Positions 24,959-36,936 of a DNA stretch of 64,000 nt are shown in pieces; position 1 is the first letter of the stretch, and each line of letters opens with the position of its first letter. The stretch spans positions 5,691,501-5,755,500 of the forward strand of contig SMMW01000046.1 in the NCBI GenBank assembly GCA_004794655.1, given 5' to 3'. The notes under the pieces were generated by a model. It did not search any database, had not been told where the DNA came from, and was given only the letters and a program-made list of their open reading frames with translations. This DNA is from Marisa cornuarietis. Taxonomy: Eukaryota > Mollusca > Gastropoda > Architaenioglossa > Ampullariidae. The position numbers were made by a program, and so were the translations under genes.

Positions 24959-25375
24959 GCATTTTGAATATTTAAATGCTAAATATAAACATAAAACAGC
25001 CTATGGTCGAAAATAAAAAAAATATAAGTTTAAAATAGAGTATTTTATTAAATAAGGTTAGTTAATTTGATATTACAATGAAAATAATGTTTTGTTAATA
25101 ATACAGCAGTAATCTACATAGTCACAGCTGACAGCATTGAGATTGGGAAATGTTAGGGGAAGCAAAAAATAGCATAGTGCTGTATTTAGCGTTCCCTTCA
25201 TTTTCACAATACCATTAGATGCTGTTGTTGCATGATAATTAGAAAAGCAGAGAACAGTCATGCTAATTACATAACAGTAATGGTGACAGTTTACTTCATA
25301 TAATTCCATTTATGTGTATGCAAGTAAGGGTAGAGGAAATGAAGGAAGAAGATGTCAAAGTAAGTGTGTGTGTGT

Positions 25376-25422
<47 letters not shown>

Positions 25423-26691
25423 TGATTTGATTCTCTTTGTCGTTTATGTGATTTTGTTTTCTATATAGGAACTAAGTTAGTGCTATTGTATCTGTATTGT
25501 GACATGAAATATAAAAAAGTAATACATTACTTTGTGGATGATTTTGTTGTTTTCTAAAATGTTATAAATTCTCAAGCCTTGTTTTCTTTCCATCATTTTT
25601 AAACATTATTAATAACAATTACCATTTAATCATATTTTTGATTCAGCAATTGTTGTTAATGAGTTAAGAAATGATTTTATGCAATACTGAGACAACACAA
25701 AGCATCAGTCTCTCATTCTGAAACCATGGGAAAAAGAACTAAACCTTTATTTGAGAGCCTGATATATATATATATATATAGTCAAACGCACATCTTATAT
25801 ATTTTTGCTGGCCAAAATTAATAGAGCAAGACAATTATACGGTTTTGTGTGAAGAAAAAAAAAAGTATAAGGCAAACCTATTTTCTAAACCTCCCCGATC
25901 AAAAGCTAGTCTCTGGATTAATTTTAAGTCACAAGAAATGTACGTACACGTGCACATGAAGTCTGAAATTTGACAAATATATACATGCCAGCAAGTTAGG
26001 ATATTCCTTGATAGGTACCCCAGATTCACAGGGCTTTCTTGTCTGATTCGTGGCAATAGACATGATAGCTATCAAAATTGCTGTTCAGATTTTGCCAAAT
26101 GCTCGTAATGCAAACTGACACAGTCGCATATAAGTAAACGGAAAGGACGCTGCTGTATTCTTAGTTAACAGTGACATTTTCACACAGAAATCCCAAAGAT
26201 ATGTAGGACTTTGGTTTATAAAACGATTTTACTTGCCACTGTGACTTTTTCATATCGTGTAGATGACTTTTTTTTTGGCAACTCATTTACCACAGTAGGG
26301 AATTCAACTATCGGTGTTGTTAATTTTCGTAAAGAATTTTTATCGTTGTCATGAACTATCGTACATTTCCGATGTTGTACAACCTATAATATATGATCTA
26401 AGGGTTATCTTTTAAATTATATGGTTTTTATATAATATATATGCTTCCTATCGAGCAGACGACTATACCCAAAACAAGGTGATTGTGTATGTTTGCAAAG
26501 CTTTGTGGGTGCGAGATTAAGTCACATGCGCTAGTGGCCAATCAGACGGCTCTCATAGGGTCGCTTAAGAGTTTCTTTTTGGGAAAAATAAATTCGCAAC
26601 CTGGTAGCCTCCTCGAGCTGTGCTTCATTTATGTAGCTCTGATCTGGCCTATCTGCTGGTGTTCGCTATGACCTTGCTCTTCTCCGTGCAC
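24959..26691. other. No gene seen; contains (TG)n
   Basis: AT-rich. A (TG)n microsatellite runs 25363-25420 and a short (TA)n 25762-25780. I find no protein-family match on either strand and no convincing terminal repeats for the adjacent MULE relic. Confidence 0.5.
25363..25420. repeat. (TG)n microsatellite
   Basis: TG dinucleotides, with one TA interruption near 25380. Confidence 0.95.
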
Positions 26692-26830
26692 TAGCGCTTT
26701 CTGTCAGTCTGTTAGTGAGGTCTTGCAACTCGCTGTTGCCACCTGGCCATCAGGTTGATGTCGTCTGCAAAGCGCAGGTTGTGCAGAGGCCTTACACCAA
26801 TGAAAACGTAGATGTGGTGGTCATGGGAAA
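26692..26830 (-). mobile_element. LINE RT palm fragment
   Basis: On the minus strand the bases encode RPLHNLRFADDINLMA followed, after a small shift, by a SELQDLTNRLTES-like stretch. This is the active-site strand of an RT and matches the FADDIDLLTCTSKELQDLITR stretch of the LINE at 54.7-56.1 kb. It is too short and broken to be active. Confidence 0.75.
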
Positions 26831-26880
26831 TTTCTGCATGATGATCTCGAGGTGTTATCTACATTGGTGTAAGGGTGCAC

Positions 26881-26881
<1 letters not shown>

Positions 26882-26937
<56 letters not shown>
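26882..26937. repeat. (CA)n microsatellite
   Basis: Uninterrupted CA run directly beside the LINE RT scrap. Confidence 0.95.
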
Positions 26938-26938
<1 letters not shown>

Positions 26939-27754
26939 TATCGCTTCTAGAATTAAAAAACATATTAGAATAAATATATTTATTTTTAAACTCACACGAG
27001 AATGATATCACTATGATTATTCATCGATCATAAATACACGCAACCACAGCCGTGCAGAAATAAGTTAATAAGCGCAGACCTACGCATTTGCACGTGCATA
27101 ATCACAGTCACATATATTAAAAAAAATACAGTGACATTAAAGACTTAAGTTTCCTCATCACCACATACAATAATTGTGCGCAGTTTTCAAATCTAGGGAT
27201 GTTCTAACGAAATTTGTCTTTGTTTTGCTTTATCAATGAAACTACACAAAATTACGTTTCCTGCTATTATTTTATGCCACAAATTATCTCTGTTTAATAA
27301 AACTGCCGTTTGTTTCGTCAGTAACGTGAAAATGCAATCACGCGACCGTTTTTTTGTCTGGAAAAACCAGTGGTTTCTTCATTTAGTTTTTTTTAAGTGC
27401 AAGTACACGACAGTGTTGACATTTTCCAACGACATATAAGTCCTACTTTTTTCATTACAAGCATTCGCTTCTGTTGGGTTGTACAGCAGAAAGGTGGTTT
27501 GTATGTCGCCATCTTAGTTACTCTGCGGTTTTTATCACTTCAAATTGTTCGAGCAGTCTTTGTCTTCATTGCAGGGTCTGAAGAAAAGGCGAAATTTTGA
27601 GATAAACCATGCTTAGTCGAGATGAATATCAATCTTAAAAAAAAAATTAATTGATGTTGAAGTTCCACTGGATGCCAAAAGTCTGTGCCACACAGACTGA
27701 AGTTTGAATTTTGATGTGAAAAGTGTGCAAATACTTATTTTACTTTCCTTTTAG
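26938..27754 (+). promoter_or_regulatory. 5' flank of GPCR gene 1, ending in a likely 5'UTR splice acceptor
   Basis: No gene in this stretch. At 27735-27754 the bases ATTTTACTTTCCTTTTAG form a strong pyrimidine-rich acceptor, 23 nt before the ATG at 27778. This suggests an upstream non-coding exon that I cannot place. Confidence 0.4.
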
Positions 27755-27777
27755 GCATTTCTGAAAGTCATCATCTC

Positions 27778-30700
27778 ATGGAGACTTTGGAAGCCGCCCG
27801 TAACACAGCTAACATAACAGAGAACATAAATCAGTCTCAAACATATTATCCTGTTCAAAGCAGATGTTGGGACAGTCCTGACGGGGTTATGAACTTGCAG
27901 ACTGCCACGAGTGTCTCTTATACAGTTAACTGCGGAATTTTGCCGGCATTCTTCCTAGTCGGAGCACCGACAAACATTTTAAACATGTTCATCTTCTACC
28001 GCCAGGGATTGAGAGATCAGATGAACTTTTGTCTCTTCTCTCTGGCATTTTGCGAACTCTCATACGTCACAGCTATGTTCGTCAAGGTTTTCTTCTGTTT
28101 CACCAGATTTCTTCAGGACTGGGAAGACGAATTTCTGAAACTGATACTGACAAAACATACTTTAAACTTCGTGTATGGGTCGGCATACTGTTCTGGGTGG
28201 GTAGCGATGATAATCGCCGTAGAGCGGTGCGTGTGTGTTATGTTTCCCATGAAGGCCACAACACTTGTTAGTAAGAAAGCAATGACAATAATCATCTCCA
28301 CGACCATTTTCTTCATACACGGTCTGTGTCTCGTGTATGTTATAAAGCTGAAAGTTGTCTCTTTTAAGGAGGCAAACACTGGGAAATATTACAGCAGTCT
28401 AGTCATTACCGATTTGTTTCTCAGTTACAACATTTTTAACATAATTGAAAATGTTATTTTGACTTTTATTTACTTCTTCAGTTTCACAGTTATACTGTTA
28501 GCGACGATCACTACTGTGATTTTTCTCCACAGTGCCATGACCTGGAGAAAATCAACATCAAGGTAGGTAACGATTTTTTTCGAAGGCAATTTTCAACATT
28601 TCCACTTTATTTTTTTATTATTTTATTTATTTATTTATTTATTTATTGCATTCCATTTCTCCAAAATAATTATGAATTGGATCGAACTGCCTTCTGTTCA
28701 GTTATACATTATAAGTTTATTAAATGTTTTGAAAGTAGTGTTTACGTGATATGTTGCTTTTTATAGACTAACCGGCCTGTGTGCAATTATATTGATCTCA
28801 CCTTCACCGACAATTCACCTGCTTTTCTGAGGGAATTAGCAAAGCTTTGAAAGTCGCATAAACTGTACCTAAATGTCGACTTTGCTCTCAATGAAACTTT
28901 CTTATCTTTTTCAAAACTTCGCTCTCTCATACAATCCAAATATACTTTGGCTTAGACCCAAATGATGGAAGTTATATCTCGAGATATTCATAGCACAACG
29001 GAATATTATTAACTATTACAAATTTTTATCCACCATAAGATGTTCAATGTGAGTGGAGATTAAATATCACTAGGATAATTCTTAACTAAACATAGCAGTG
29101 ATACATTTTATTTTTAAGCTGAATTCGTGTTAAAGCAAATTTTGTAGACTAAATACATAAGCTCTGAGTAAAACTAGACTTTTACAAGGTTAACAGCCTC
29201 GTGGCCGCTAGATAGTCTCAGACGCACACTCACGCGCTACAAATTCACAGTCTGGGAGCGGACGACGGGCTATCAAACTACTAATAAGTGAGAACAAAAC
29301 TCAATGAAGACAAAGACAGATTTATTGACAAAAAATTTAAAATAAAAAACTTATAAAGAAGAAAAACCCCAAACAAAGTTAAAAAAAGAACAATCTGACT
29401 GCACAGTCCGGCACCTGGCTGTCCAAGCCACTTGATGACGACACACGAATGCACACAAAAATACACACACGATAGTACACTAAATGGAAACACAAAAATT
29501 GTTTTAGTGAGGCCTTTTACACAAGGTGAATGACATAAAGAGGGAAACCTTTCTTATCCGGTCAGTCTGCAGGGCGTTGTTCTAGCGTCCGAAGTCCATT
29601 TGGCAGGGAGGTCATCTGCCGCCTGCTCCTCGGCACGACACAAAACTCACAAAGACGGGTATCAGCCCGGAGAGTAAAGGAAGATGACCGTGCAGTACCC
29701 AAATCAACTCAAAAACAAAACAAAATCCCGTGGAAAGAGCAGTATATTAAATTTCGTAACAATGAGTATGATCAAATGCCACTGGAAGTCTGTCTTCAAA
29801 TAAACGTCTTACAAAGATGATTTGATGCAAGAAAACTCACTTGAATATATTGACATTGAACGCTTGAAAGTAGAAAAAACATTGGTACCGGCCTAAGCAA
29901 AGCGAGTTCCCACAATGTTACCCGTCCGGCGGCTGGAGATGACTTTGCAACAGTTTTTGACAGAAGCTGGAATCAGGTCGTACTCATGGCCAGCGTCCAC
30001 ACATCGTGCGATGTTTTGGCGGCAAAGAGTTGCGCGAAAATCGCGCGCAGGAGGAGGAGAGCGGACGGCACAAAATGGTGTCGAAAGGGTCTACACAAGA
30101 GCTGGAAGCTGGGGTGATGTAAGACAAAATCAACATCAAGGGCTGTTGGCTTAGAAGAGAGAAAGAAAAGAAAAACGCGTGCCTGTCTTTATTTGGCCTA
30201 CCCCTTGAGGTCCAGATAAAAATATCCTGAAAAACTGGCGCGATACCTTTCTGTTCATCAAGAAGTGTCTGGCTTCAACTGTTTGGGAGAAACTTTAAAA
30301 AAACAAGAAAAATATTTACAACTTGACATCACCAACAAATATTTGATCGACAGTAGTTTTTAATTTTAAAGAAAGCAGGCACAATGATTCCCGTGGTGTA
30401 TTTATACTATAATTAACGTAGTTCCGTTGTAGTGTTTGTTGTGTACAGCGGTGATCGGTAGACGTTCGAATATTTTCCTTTACGAACATCATGCTGGCAG
30501 GACGATATACTCAAATATCATTAGCTGTAATGTCCTGTATCATCCCGGTTTGTGAGCTACATTAGCATGAACGCTAAGATCTGTGTTTTTGTCTTCTCTG
30601 TGTACCTGCAGCTCACACGTCAAAGGTCAAGCGGTGCTGATGAAGATGCTGGTAGCAGTGTCTTGTGTCCGCATTCTGTGCACCAGTCCAAATATAGCCT

Positions 30701-30948
30701 TGTCCTTGGCCCGGTTCTTCGTCCCAGAATTTCGTTCAGACGGACGTTACTGCAATCTCTTCTACTCCACACACTACATCGGTCAGCTCCTGGTCATGTT
30801 TAACTCCTCCATCAACTTTTTCGTCTACATCGCTATGTCGTCGCGCTTTCAACTTGAGTTAAGGGCGTTGATAATGTGTGCTAGATGTGACAAAAGGTCG
30901 AAATCTCTGGCCCACTATAGTTCGGCTGTGAATAGTAAAATTTATTAG
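27778..30948 (+). CDS. Rhodopsin-like GPCR 1, gastropod chemosensory-receptor-like, two exons, 373 aa
   Basis: Exon 1 27778-28562, exon 2 30612-30948, 1122 nt in all. The donor AG|GTAGGT and acceptor TACCTGCAG|C split a Ser codon in intracellular loop 3. Exon 1 holds TM1-TM5: GAPTNILNMFIFYRQGLRDQ (TM1/ICL1), FCLFSLAFCELSYV (TM2; Glu where most class A receptors and the other array members have Asp2.50), AVERCVCVMFPMK (TM3 end; ERC for DRY). Exon 2 holds TM6 (ILCTSPN; no CWxP Trp) and TM7 (NSSINFFVYIAMSSRF; NFFVY for NPxxY). The N-terminus has N-glycosylation sequons (NIT, NQS). Cys in SRCWDS and in ECL3 RYCNLF are kept across the array. Ligand unknown; chemosensory assignment is by family resemblance only. 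The first gene of a five-gene plus-strand array and one of the most diverged. Confidence 0.9.
28614..28648. repeat. (TTTA)n microsatellite
   Basis: Tetranucleotide run in the intron of GPCR gene 1, shortly after the donor site. Confidence 0.9.
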
Positions 30949-31255
30949 ACTTTTTCTAAATTTTGGAAACTAAAAACAAATATAATGATCAAATAGGTGG
31001 TTTTGTGTGCGTGCGTGTTATTAATCAAATGCCTGGTTTTGTTCTTGAACGCAGCTAAATTCCACAGAGGAGAACTTTTCTTTAAACATTAATTCTGTAG
31101 AAAATGAGAGATTGCATTTACTATTTTACTTGAAACGAAAGACACGGTATACATTATTTTTGTAAGTTCCAAACGTAAAATTAGCACAGGAAACTTTAAT
31201 CGATCACAATAGGGATACCTCCCACCAAGACGAAAAAAGTTTACACCGACCTGGG

Positions 31256-31625
31256 TTATACTGTCAATGCCTCAAATTAATATCTAACGTCTAAACCTAA
31301 CCTGCCTCAGTTTTATTTCAAACTACCTCAGTAATAGCTCAACAAACTACATACTCCTCATTCAAGGATTTGTACAGTCACAATGACTCTCTATAAAGTC
31401 GATCGTCGGAAAATGAGTAAGGCTATATGATTTTATAAATCGTCTTATATTGTTAATATCTCAAATTAATATCCAACGTGCTAACCCCACCTTCCCCGTT
31501 TTAATTTCAAACTACCTCAGTAATAGATCAACAAACTACATACCCTTCATTCAAGGATTTGTACAGCCACACTGAATCTCTTTAAAGTCGATCGTCGGAA
31601 AATGAGTAAAGTTATATGATTGTCT
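31256..31625. repeat. Tandem duplication, two units of about 189 bp
   Basis: Unit 1 begins at TTATACTGTCAATGCCTCAA (31256) and unit 2 at TTATATTGTTAATATCTCAA (31445). They share AAACTACCTCAGTAATAG, ATTCAAGGATTTGTACAG and AAGTCGATCGTCGGAAAATG in the same order. Old, with scattered substitutions. Confidence 0.9.
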
Positions 31626-32374
31626 TAGTCTTCTTACTAAAATTTACAATGGTTTTTATATCTTTTTTGCTTTGAGTAGCGCTTGTTAAGAACAAATGTG
31701 CCATTTGAAATTATATACACAACCATTTTTTAAAATCATAATTGTATTAATAAATAATTTTTTTAAAAGAAATGTCTTTTTTCTACTTGTTGATATCACG
31801 CCACATGCCTTTGTTGATAATGATAGCCTTACCACTTTAATTGCACGTGTCATAATGCTTTTTCTTAATATCCTTCTTATACATTAAGAATGCGAGTAAG
31901 CAGACTGTGGTTGGACGCTTCTGTGGAAAGAACTCACCAGATATCGGAGGAACAATGATATGTGATTTCCTTCTCATTATCTTTGTTTTCTCAATGAATG
32001 CAAACGTTCGCTTTTGGCAGGCGTTTCTGGAAACTAAAGCATTATTTGGCGCTTTACTCCTACATCATAGGAATGCTATGGTATAGGCAGCAGTTATGAC
32101 AGACCATTCTGTTGTCGATGCTGGGTTATGTTAGTACCATCGTTGTACTGTTTTGTTACCCTCTCACCTGCACGCGAAGACTGTTTCTTAGTTTAAGGCA
32201 CACAGGGTTTCACCTCGCACTTTGACCTTTTCAGGATATACAGTTTCATAAACCAATGTCAAATGATCTTCATCAGACTTAAATAAGTATTCCTGCACTA
32301 TAAACAAGAATTTTGTACTCATGTCACTTCACGAATGAACTGGTCTGGAGTGAGCTGTGTGAAAACGTGTTTGC

Positions 32375-32375
<1 letters not shown>

Positions 32376-32470
<95 letters not shown>
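32376..32470. repeat. (CTGT)n microsatellite
   Basis: A perfect CTGT tetranucleotide run of about 95 bp. It opens reading frames on both strands (poly CLSV / poly TDRQ) that are artefacts. Confidence 0.97.
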
Positions 32471-33963
32471 CGATATGTTCCAGTTACCGTCGCTTTGAAC
32501 TTACTTTGGTAAGTATAATACACAATAGGCAGTTGGTCATTTTTTTTTCTCACTCGGTTTGAGTTTTCAGTTTGTGGGGATTTGTTTGTTTGTTTGTTTT
32601 TGGTCTATCATCTACTTGGCACATCTGGTGTTCTGTTGACAAGTTTTTTGTTTGTTTGGTCTTTTTTTATTTTGCTGTGTTTAATTATGCCTTTGATCTC
32701 AGGGCACTACAGTTTTCGCTTCGTTTTCAAGTGTTATTTAAACAGCCCCTTTTTCTAATTCATCGATAGTAATGTATAAATAAGAATTTTTTCGTTTATT
32801 TAGTTGTAAATACCTCAGGTGTTATTTTTTATCAGCCATGTCAGAAGCGAATTTTTCGAAGGTACTTTGCTAAAATCAAATGACGAAAGGAAGTTGGTCT
32901 ATATATATATATATATCTACACCATCGTATTACCTTTTTTTAAAAGCACTTCAACACAAAAATGAAAGCGTCTTGAGTAAAGAATTTTTGTGCCATATTC
33001 AAATGCAAGTTCGGTTGACTCCTATTTTGAATATATTAAACACATAAACAAATACTTAAACATGTCTATTCTTATTTAAGTGCAAACACACCTGGAGGAT
33101 TGCAAAAAGCAAGGTGAAAGTGAGAGTGTAGCCCCTGGTGTAACGTTTATGGAAATGCAAATTGACTTACTGATGCTTATGTGCATAGTGTTCATGGTCT
33201 TAAATCGAATTACCAGATCATTCAAAATCCACCTTTCTTAAATAAAAAAATCTGACTCTTTTTATATATATAAATGTTGGAACTAATAGCGATTATGTAC
33301 TTAGATTAATACGATGGGTGTGTTCCACGGAAGGGAAATACGACATGAAGACCTCAGTCCTAGTGACTCATTCAGCTCGTGTTATTAAATATGTCATTAG
33401 TTTTTATTGATGGAGTTGAGTCTTAAACAGTTAACTTCAAAGAGCATAGTTATGATGGTGGGTACTGCGGACACCTTGAATATGAAGACTTGGTAAGCAG
33501 GAAACTTCAAAATTAAAGATAAACAGGACTTGAGTTGGCAGACAACAGAGGTACACTGGATCTGATCATGAACTAGCCTCTGCAATAAATCTTAACATCT
33601 TTCTGTCACGTGTCATGGCAGCATATCAATGCCACACAGGCAGTAACCCGTGTCGCATCCTCCGCTGCTGAGTAAACCCAGCATCAATTATTCCTCAGTC
33701 ATTATGAAGAACAACTGCAGTTCTTTCTCATTTAAGTTCGATCTCCAAAATGAACTACTCGACAAATTCAAAGGTCACAGAACAATGCCGCTAGTATTGT
33801 CTTCCTGGGCACTAGGCTTTCCATGCTACACCCCTCACCTGCGAGCTTCACTAGCTCGAATTCATTACCAAATCACCACACTGTGAAACCACTGTCTTCA
33901 CAGTATACCTGTCTGAGCTACTGGCGCTTTACCACCCGAGTCAGTCTCTTCAGCCCGCCTCAA

Positions 33964-34003
33964 TGATGATGATAATGATGATGATGATGATCATTAAAGA
34001 CTG

Positions 34004-34099
<96 letters not shown>
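33964..34099. repeat. (ATG)n then (CAT)n, potential long hairpin
   Basis: An ATGATG tract (33964-33992) is followed after TCATTAAAGACTG by a perfect CATCAT tract to about 34099. The two arms are complementary, so single strands could fold back. The poly-Ile/poly-Met frames here are artefacts. Confidence 0.92.
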
Positions 34100-34100
<1 letters not shown>

Positions 34101-34948
34101 TTTATAATCGTTCATGTTATTATTCGTTTATTTATACCATGGCATCCTACCATACCATAAACGGCAATGTAGCTGTTGCTGTAGTTGTGCTCTTGTCACT
34201 AGGTGAACCTATGATAGTTATATTTGTTCTTTACTCATTTTTATGAAACATCTGTACGGTTTTTGTTTTGCCTGGAAATATATTCGGGGTAACGTTGCCA
34301 TAAACGTTCACCATAAATGTTCCAGTGACATTTCATATGTGTTCCTGGGTCAAAGGCAAACTTTTAAATCGATAACTAGAAGCAGCGAGATACATTTAAA
34401 AATCTGCAAAGCGAAAAAAAAAACAAAAAAAAACAAAAACCAAACAAAACAAAAAACAAAAAGGCGAATTGATTAATTCCAACCAGATGTTGCTCTCGCA
34501 AGCATTAATTATTTATTATTTTTATTCGGAAACAAAACTACCATTGCACATCCAAAGGGCATCATGCCTATTGCGACATCCTATTTCGTTCTATAATTGC
34601 ATCTGGTACTCTAGATTATAAATTAAACATTAGGAACTAAACAGTACTAAAAATAAATCTGTCTAATTTATGCGCTAGTCTAGGAACATTACGTGTTCAC
34701 TTCTGTTTAACTAAATTAGTTACGATCTACATTACATTTACCCTTAAAGACCAACCTGAATGGTTTTCGTTGTTTTGAGATATCGGTAGATATAGGCGAT
34801 ATAAATCTAACCTGTAAATTTTAGCCTCCAAACCCCATCCATTAATTAATTATCCGCTACGATTAGCACCTACGATCAACAAGCCCCGCTAACAGTGTAC
34901 TACGTCACACTAGTGCACCATTCACAACATTGACAGCCATTGAAAGTT

Positions 34949-34997
34949 TGCATTTCTCGTGCTAAAGTAGCAGTTTTTCAGAACCACGAGAAATGCA
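34949..34997. repeat. Perfect 13-bp inverted repeat
   Basis: TGCATTTCTCGTG at 34949-34961 and its exact complement CACGAGAAATGCA at 34985-34997, with a 23-nt loop. No flanking structure links it to a known RNA. Confidence 0.7.
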
Positions 34998-35640
34998 GCG
35001 TCCGAATAACACGAAATGTCCGTCATGCTCTCTCTCTATCTCATTTTGATGAGGGCATTGTATATTTCTAGTAACTGGCATTTAGGAGCCATAGACATTG
35101 TGTATCTATATGGATTGTGTTGGCTGCTCACTAAAAGAAGATGATTTCTTACATTTCTCGTCAAGTGTTTGAAACAAAAACTTCGTGGGAACAACCACTA
35201 CCATCAGTTACCAAACAAGAGACACAAATCCACAAACACACATTCATGCATGTAGACACACACCTACACAAAGAAACATACAAAGGAAAATGGTTTTCTT
35301 CCCACAGTTCTTCACGCTAATTGGGAAGAGTGCAGTTTTTTTACTTTTTGCTGCTGGGATTTAAAAAAAAACATGTTATATAAAGGAAAGTAGAAAAGAC
35401 GTTAAAAGTTCTACTCTCCCAGAAGTCCTGGAAGTTTTACAGCTAGATATCTTTCCATTTCAGTAAAATACCCTTCACTTCATCATCATGAGTAGGGCGA
35501 TCTCTACACTCTACTCTGCCAATAGACCTTAGGATTGCAACCAGATCTCATTCTCCTTTCACTAAAGTAATTTTTACTTCCTCGTTATCAGCAAGAAAAT
35601 CTCTAGACATTCCGTAGTAAAAGATAAAGTAGAACATGCT

Positions 35641-35854
35641 CTCAGACTTCTACACAACGCCACAGAGTCACAGACTGCTTTACATAATGCCACAGAGTCA
35701 CAGACTGCTCCACACAATGCCACAGAGTCACAGACTGCTTTACATAATGCCACAGAGTCACAGACTGCTCCACACAATGCCCCAGAGTCACAGCCTGCTC
35801 CACACAATGCCACAGAGTCACAGACTGCTCCACACAATGCCACAGAGTCACAGC
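35641..35854. repeat. 30-bp minisatellite, about seven units, two alternating variants
   Basis: Six full 30-bp units at 35661-35840 flanked by partial ones. Each has CACAGAGTCACAGACTGCT followed by TTACATAATGC (variant A) or CCACACAATGC (variant B), in the order A, B, A, B, B-like, B. Because 30 is divisible by 3 the array is open in both directions, with the repeat MPQSHRLLHT on plus; I see no gene around it. Confidence 0.95.
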
Positions 35855-35973
35855 TCGAAGGTTGTTGAAGTGAATGGGTCTCTTGAGGTTACATTTTAAG
35901 CTATTTTTCACATTTTTCCCCTGTAAACTAGACCCCATAAAAATATTTGTATCTAGCAGTTTAAAGACGAAAT

Positions 35974-35974
35974 C

Positions 35975-36034
<60 letters not shown>
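35974..36034. repeat. (CA)n microsatellite
   Basis: Long uninterrupted CA tract shortly after the minisatellite. Confidence 0.96.
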
Positions 36035-36039
<5 letters not shown>

Positions 36040-36244
36040 GCTCACATATGACATAATTTCATTTTATTTTGAACAGCTTGGTAATCACAAGCTGAGGTAG
36101 AGTTTACACTTACAGAATCAGTTAAAATCGATCAGGACGAAAAATAAAGAAAATATAATTCGCATCCACGAAATTTGAAATGAGAACAATTACTAGCTTC
36201 AAATGGTAATTATAAATCTGTCTGTTCCCCATCTGTCTTCCACT

Positions 36245-36246
<2 letters not shown>

Positions 36247-36318
<72 letters not shown>
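36247..36318. repeat. (CA)n microsatellite followed by (TA)n
   Basis: A CA run of about 72 bp passes into TATATATATA at 36317-36328. Confidence 0.96.
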
Positions 36319-36329
<11 letters not shown>

Positions 36330-36936
36330 AATACACTCACATGCGCGCACAAACGCACACATGGTAAAATGTGAAATATCATATAAAGATCTCTGTAAAA
36401 GATTTTAAATGAAAACAATTGTTAATACAAACATTGCGTACCCGTTAAATTTATGTTTGTAAAAACACAGAAAGATAATTTTCTTTCTTCACATTGTTGT
36501 CTTGCATCTTTGACATTTACCGTAATTATATTCTTAAAAAACTCTCCATGTCTACACATTTATGAATGCCTGTCTTGTTATTGTGTTGCTGTTAATTCTG
36601 CCACTGTTTATTTGGAAACTACCAAAGTCACACAGACGGAAACACAGATATACGCAGAAAGATGGAACTGTAGACAGACATTTTAAAAATCTTTTTCATT
36701 AACATTTATCTTGTATTTTTAATGCAAGCAGTGAGTAAGTGCGGCAGTACAAGGAACCGATCGGCAGTAATTAGTCAAAAATGCGAGATGTAGGAAAAAA
36801 ATAATTAAAATACTGCTGACACATAAAAGAATGCAAAGAATGTCTCCTTTCTGTCAGTCGTGACACTCTATTGTTATCACTGAAACCTTTGATTGTACTC
36901 TGCTCTTCTTCACACCAAGAGGACAGTGAAGAGACA

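Larger units (their letters stand above)
30949..36936. other. Intergenic between GPCR genes 1 and 2, repeat-dominated
   Basis: No gene found in 6 kb. It holds a tandem 189-bp duplication, a (CTGT)n run, an (ATG)n/(CAT)n pair, a small perfect inverted repeat, a 30-bp minisatellite and two long (CA)n tracts, each listed separately. Any exon of another receptor would show the IFYRQGLRD or NFFVY signature; I see neither here. Confidence 0.6.

Noticed and set aside
32313..32562. Open frames over the (CTGT)n run on both strands
   Set aside because: Tetranucleotide repeat gives stop-free frames automatically.
35641..35854. CRISPR-like array
   Set aside because: Units are contiguous with no unique spacers, and the genome is eukaryotic.
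35574..36031. Repeat-containing protein over the 30-bp minisatellite
   Set aside because: Open both ways because the unit is 10 codons; no promoter, flanking domain or splice sites; one frame continues into a CA repeat.
36871..36936. N-terminal extension of GPCR 2 from the upstream TTG (similarly for genes 3, 4 and 5)
   Set aside because: No upstream ATG; extensions are dissimilar across paralogues outside the 4/5 pair, whereas the chosen ATGs give comparable short sequon-rich N-termini (M-x-C-N-x-T-N in genes 3-5).
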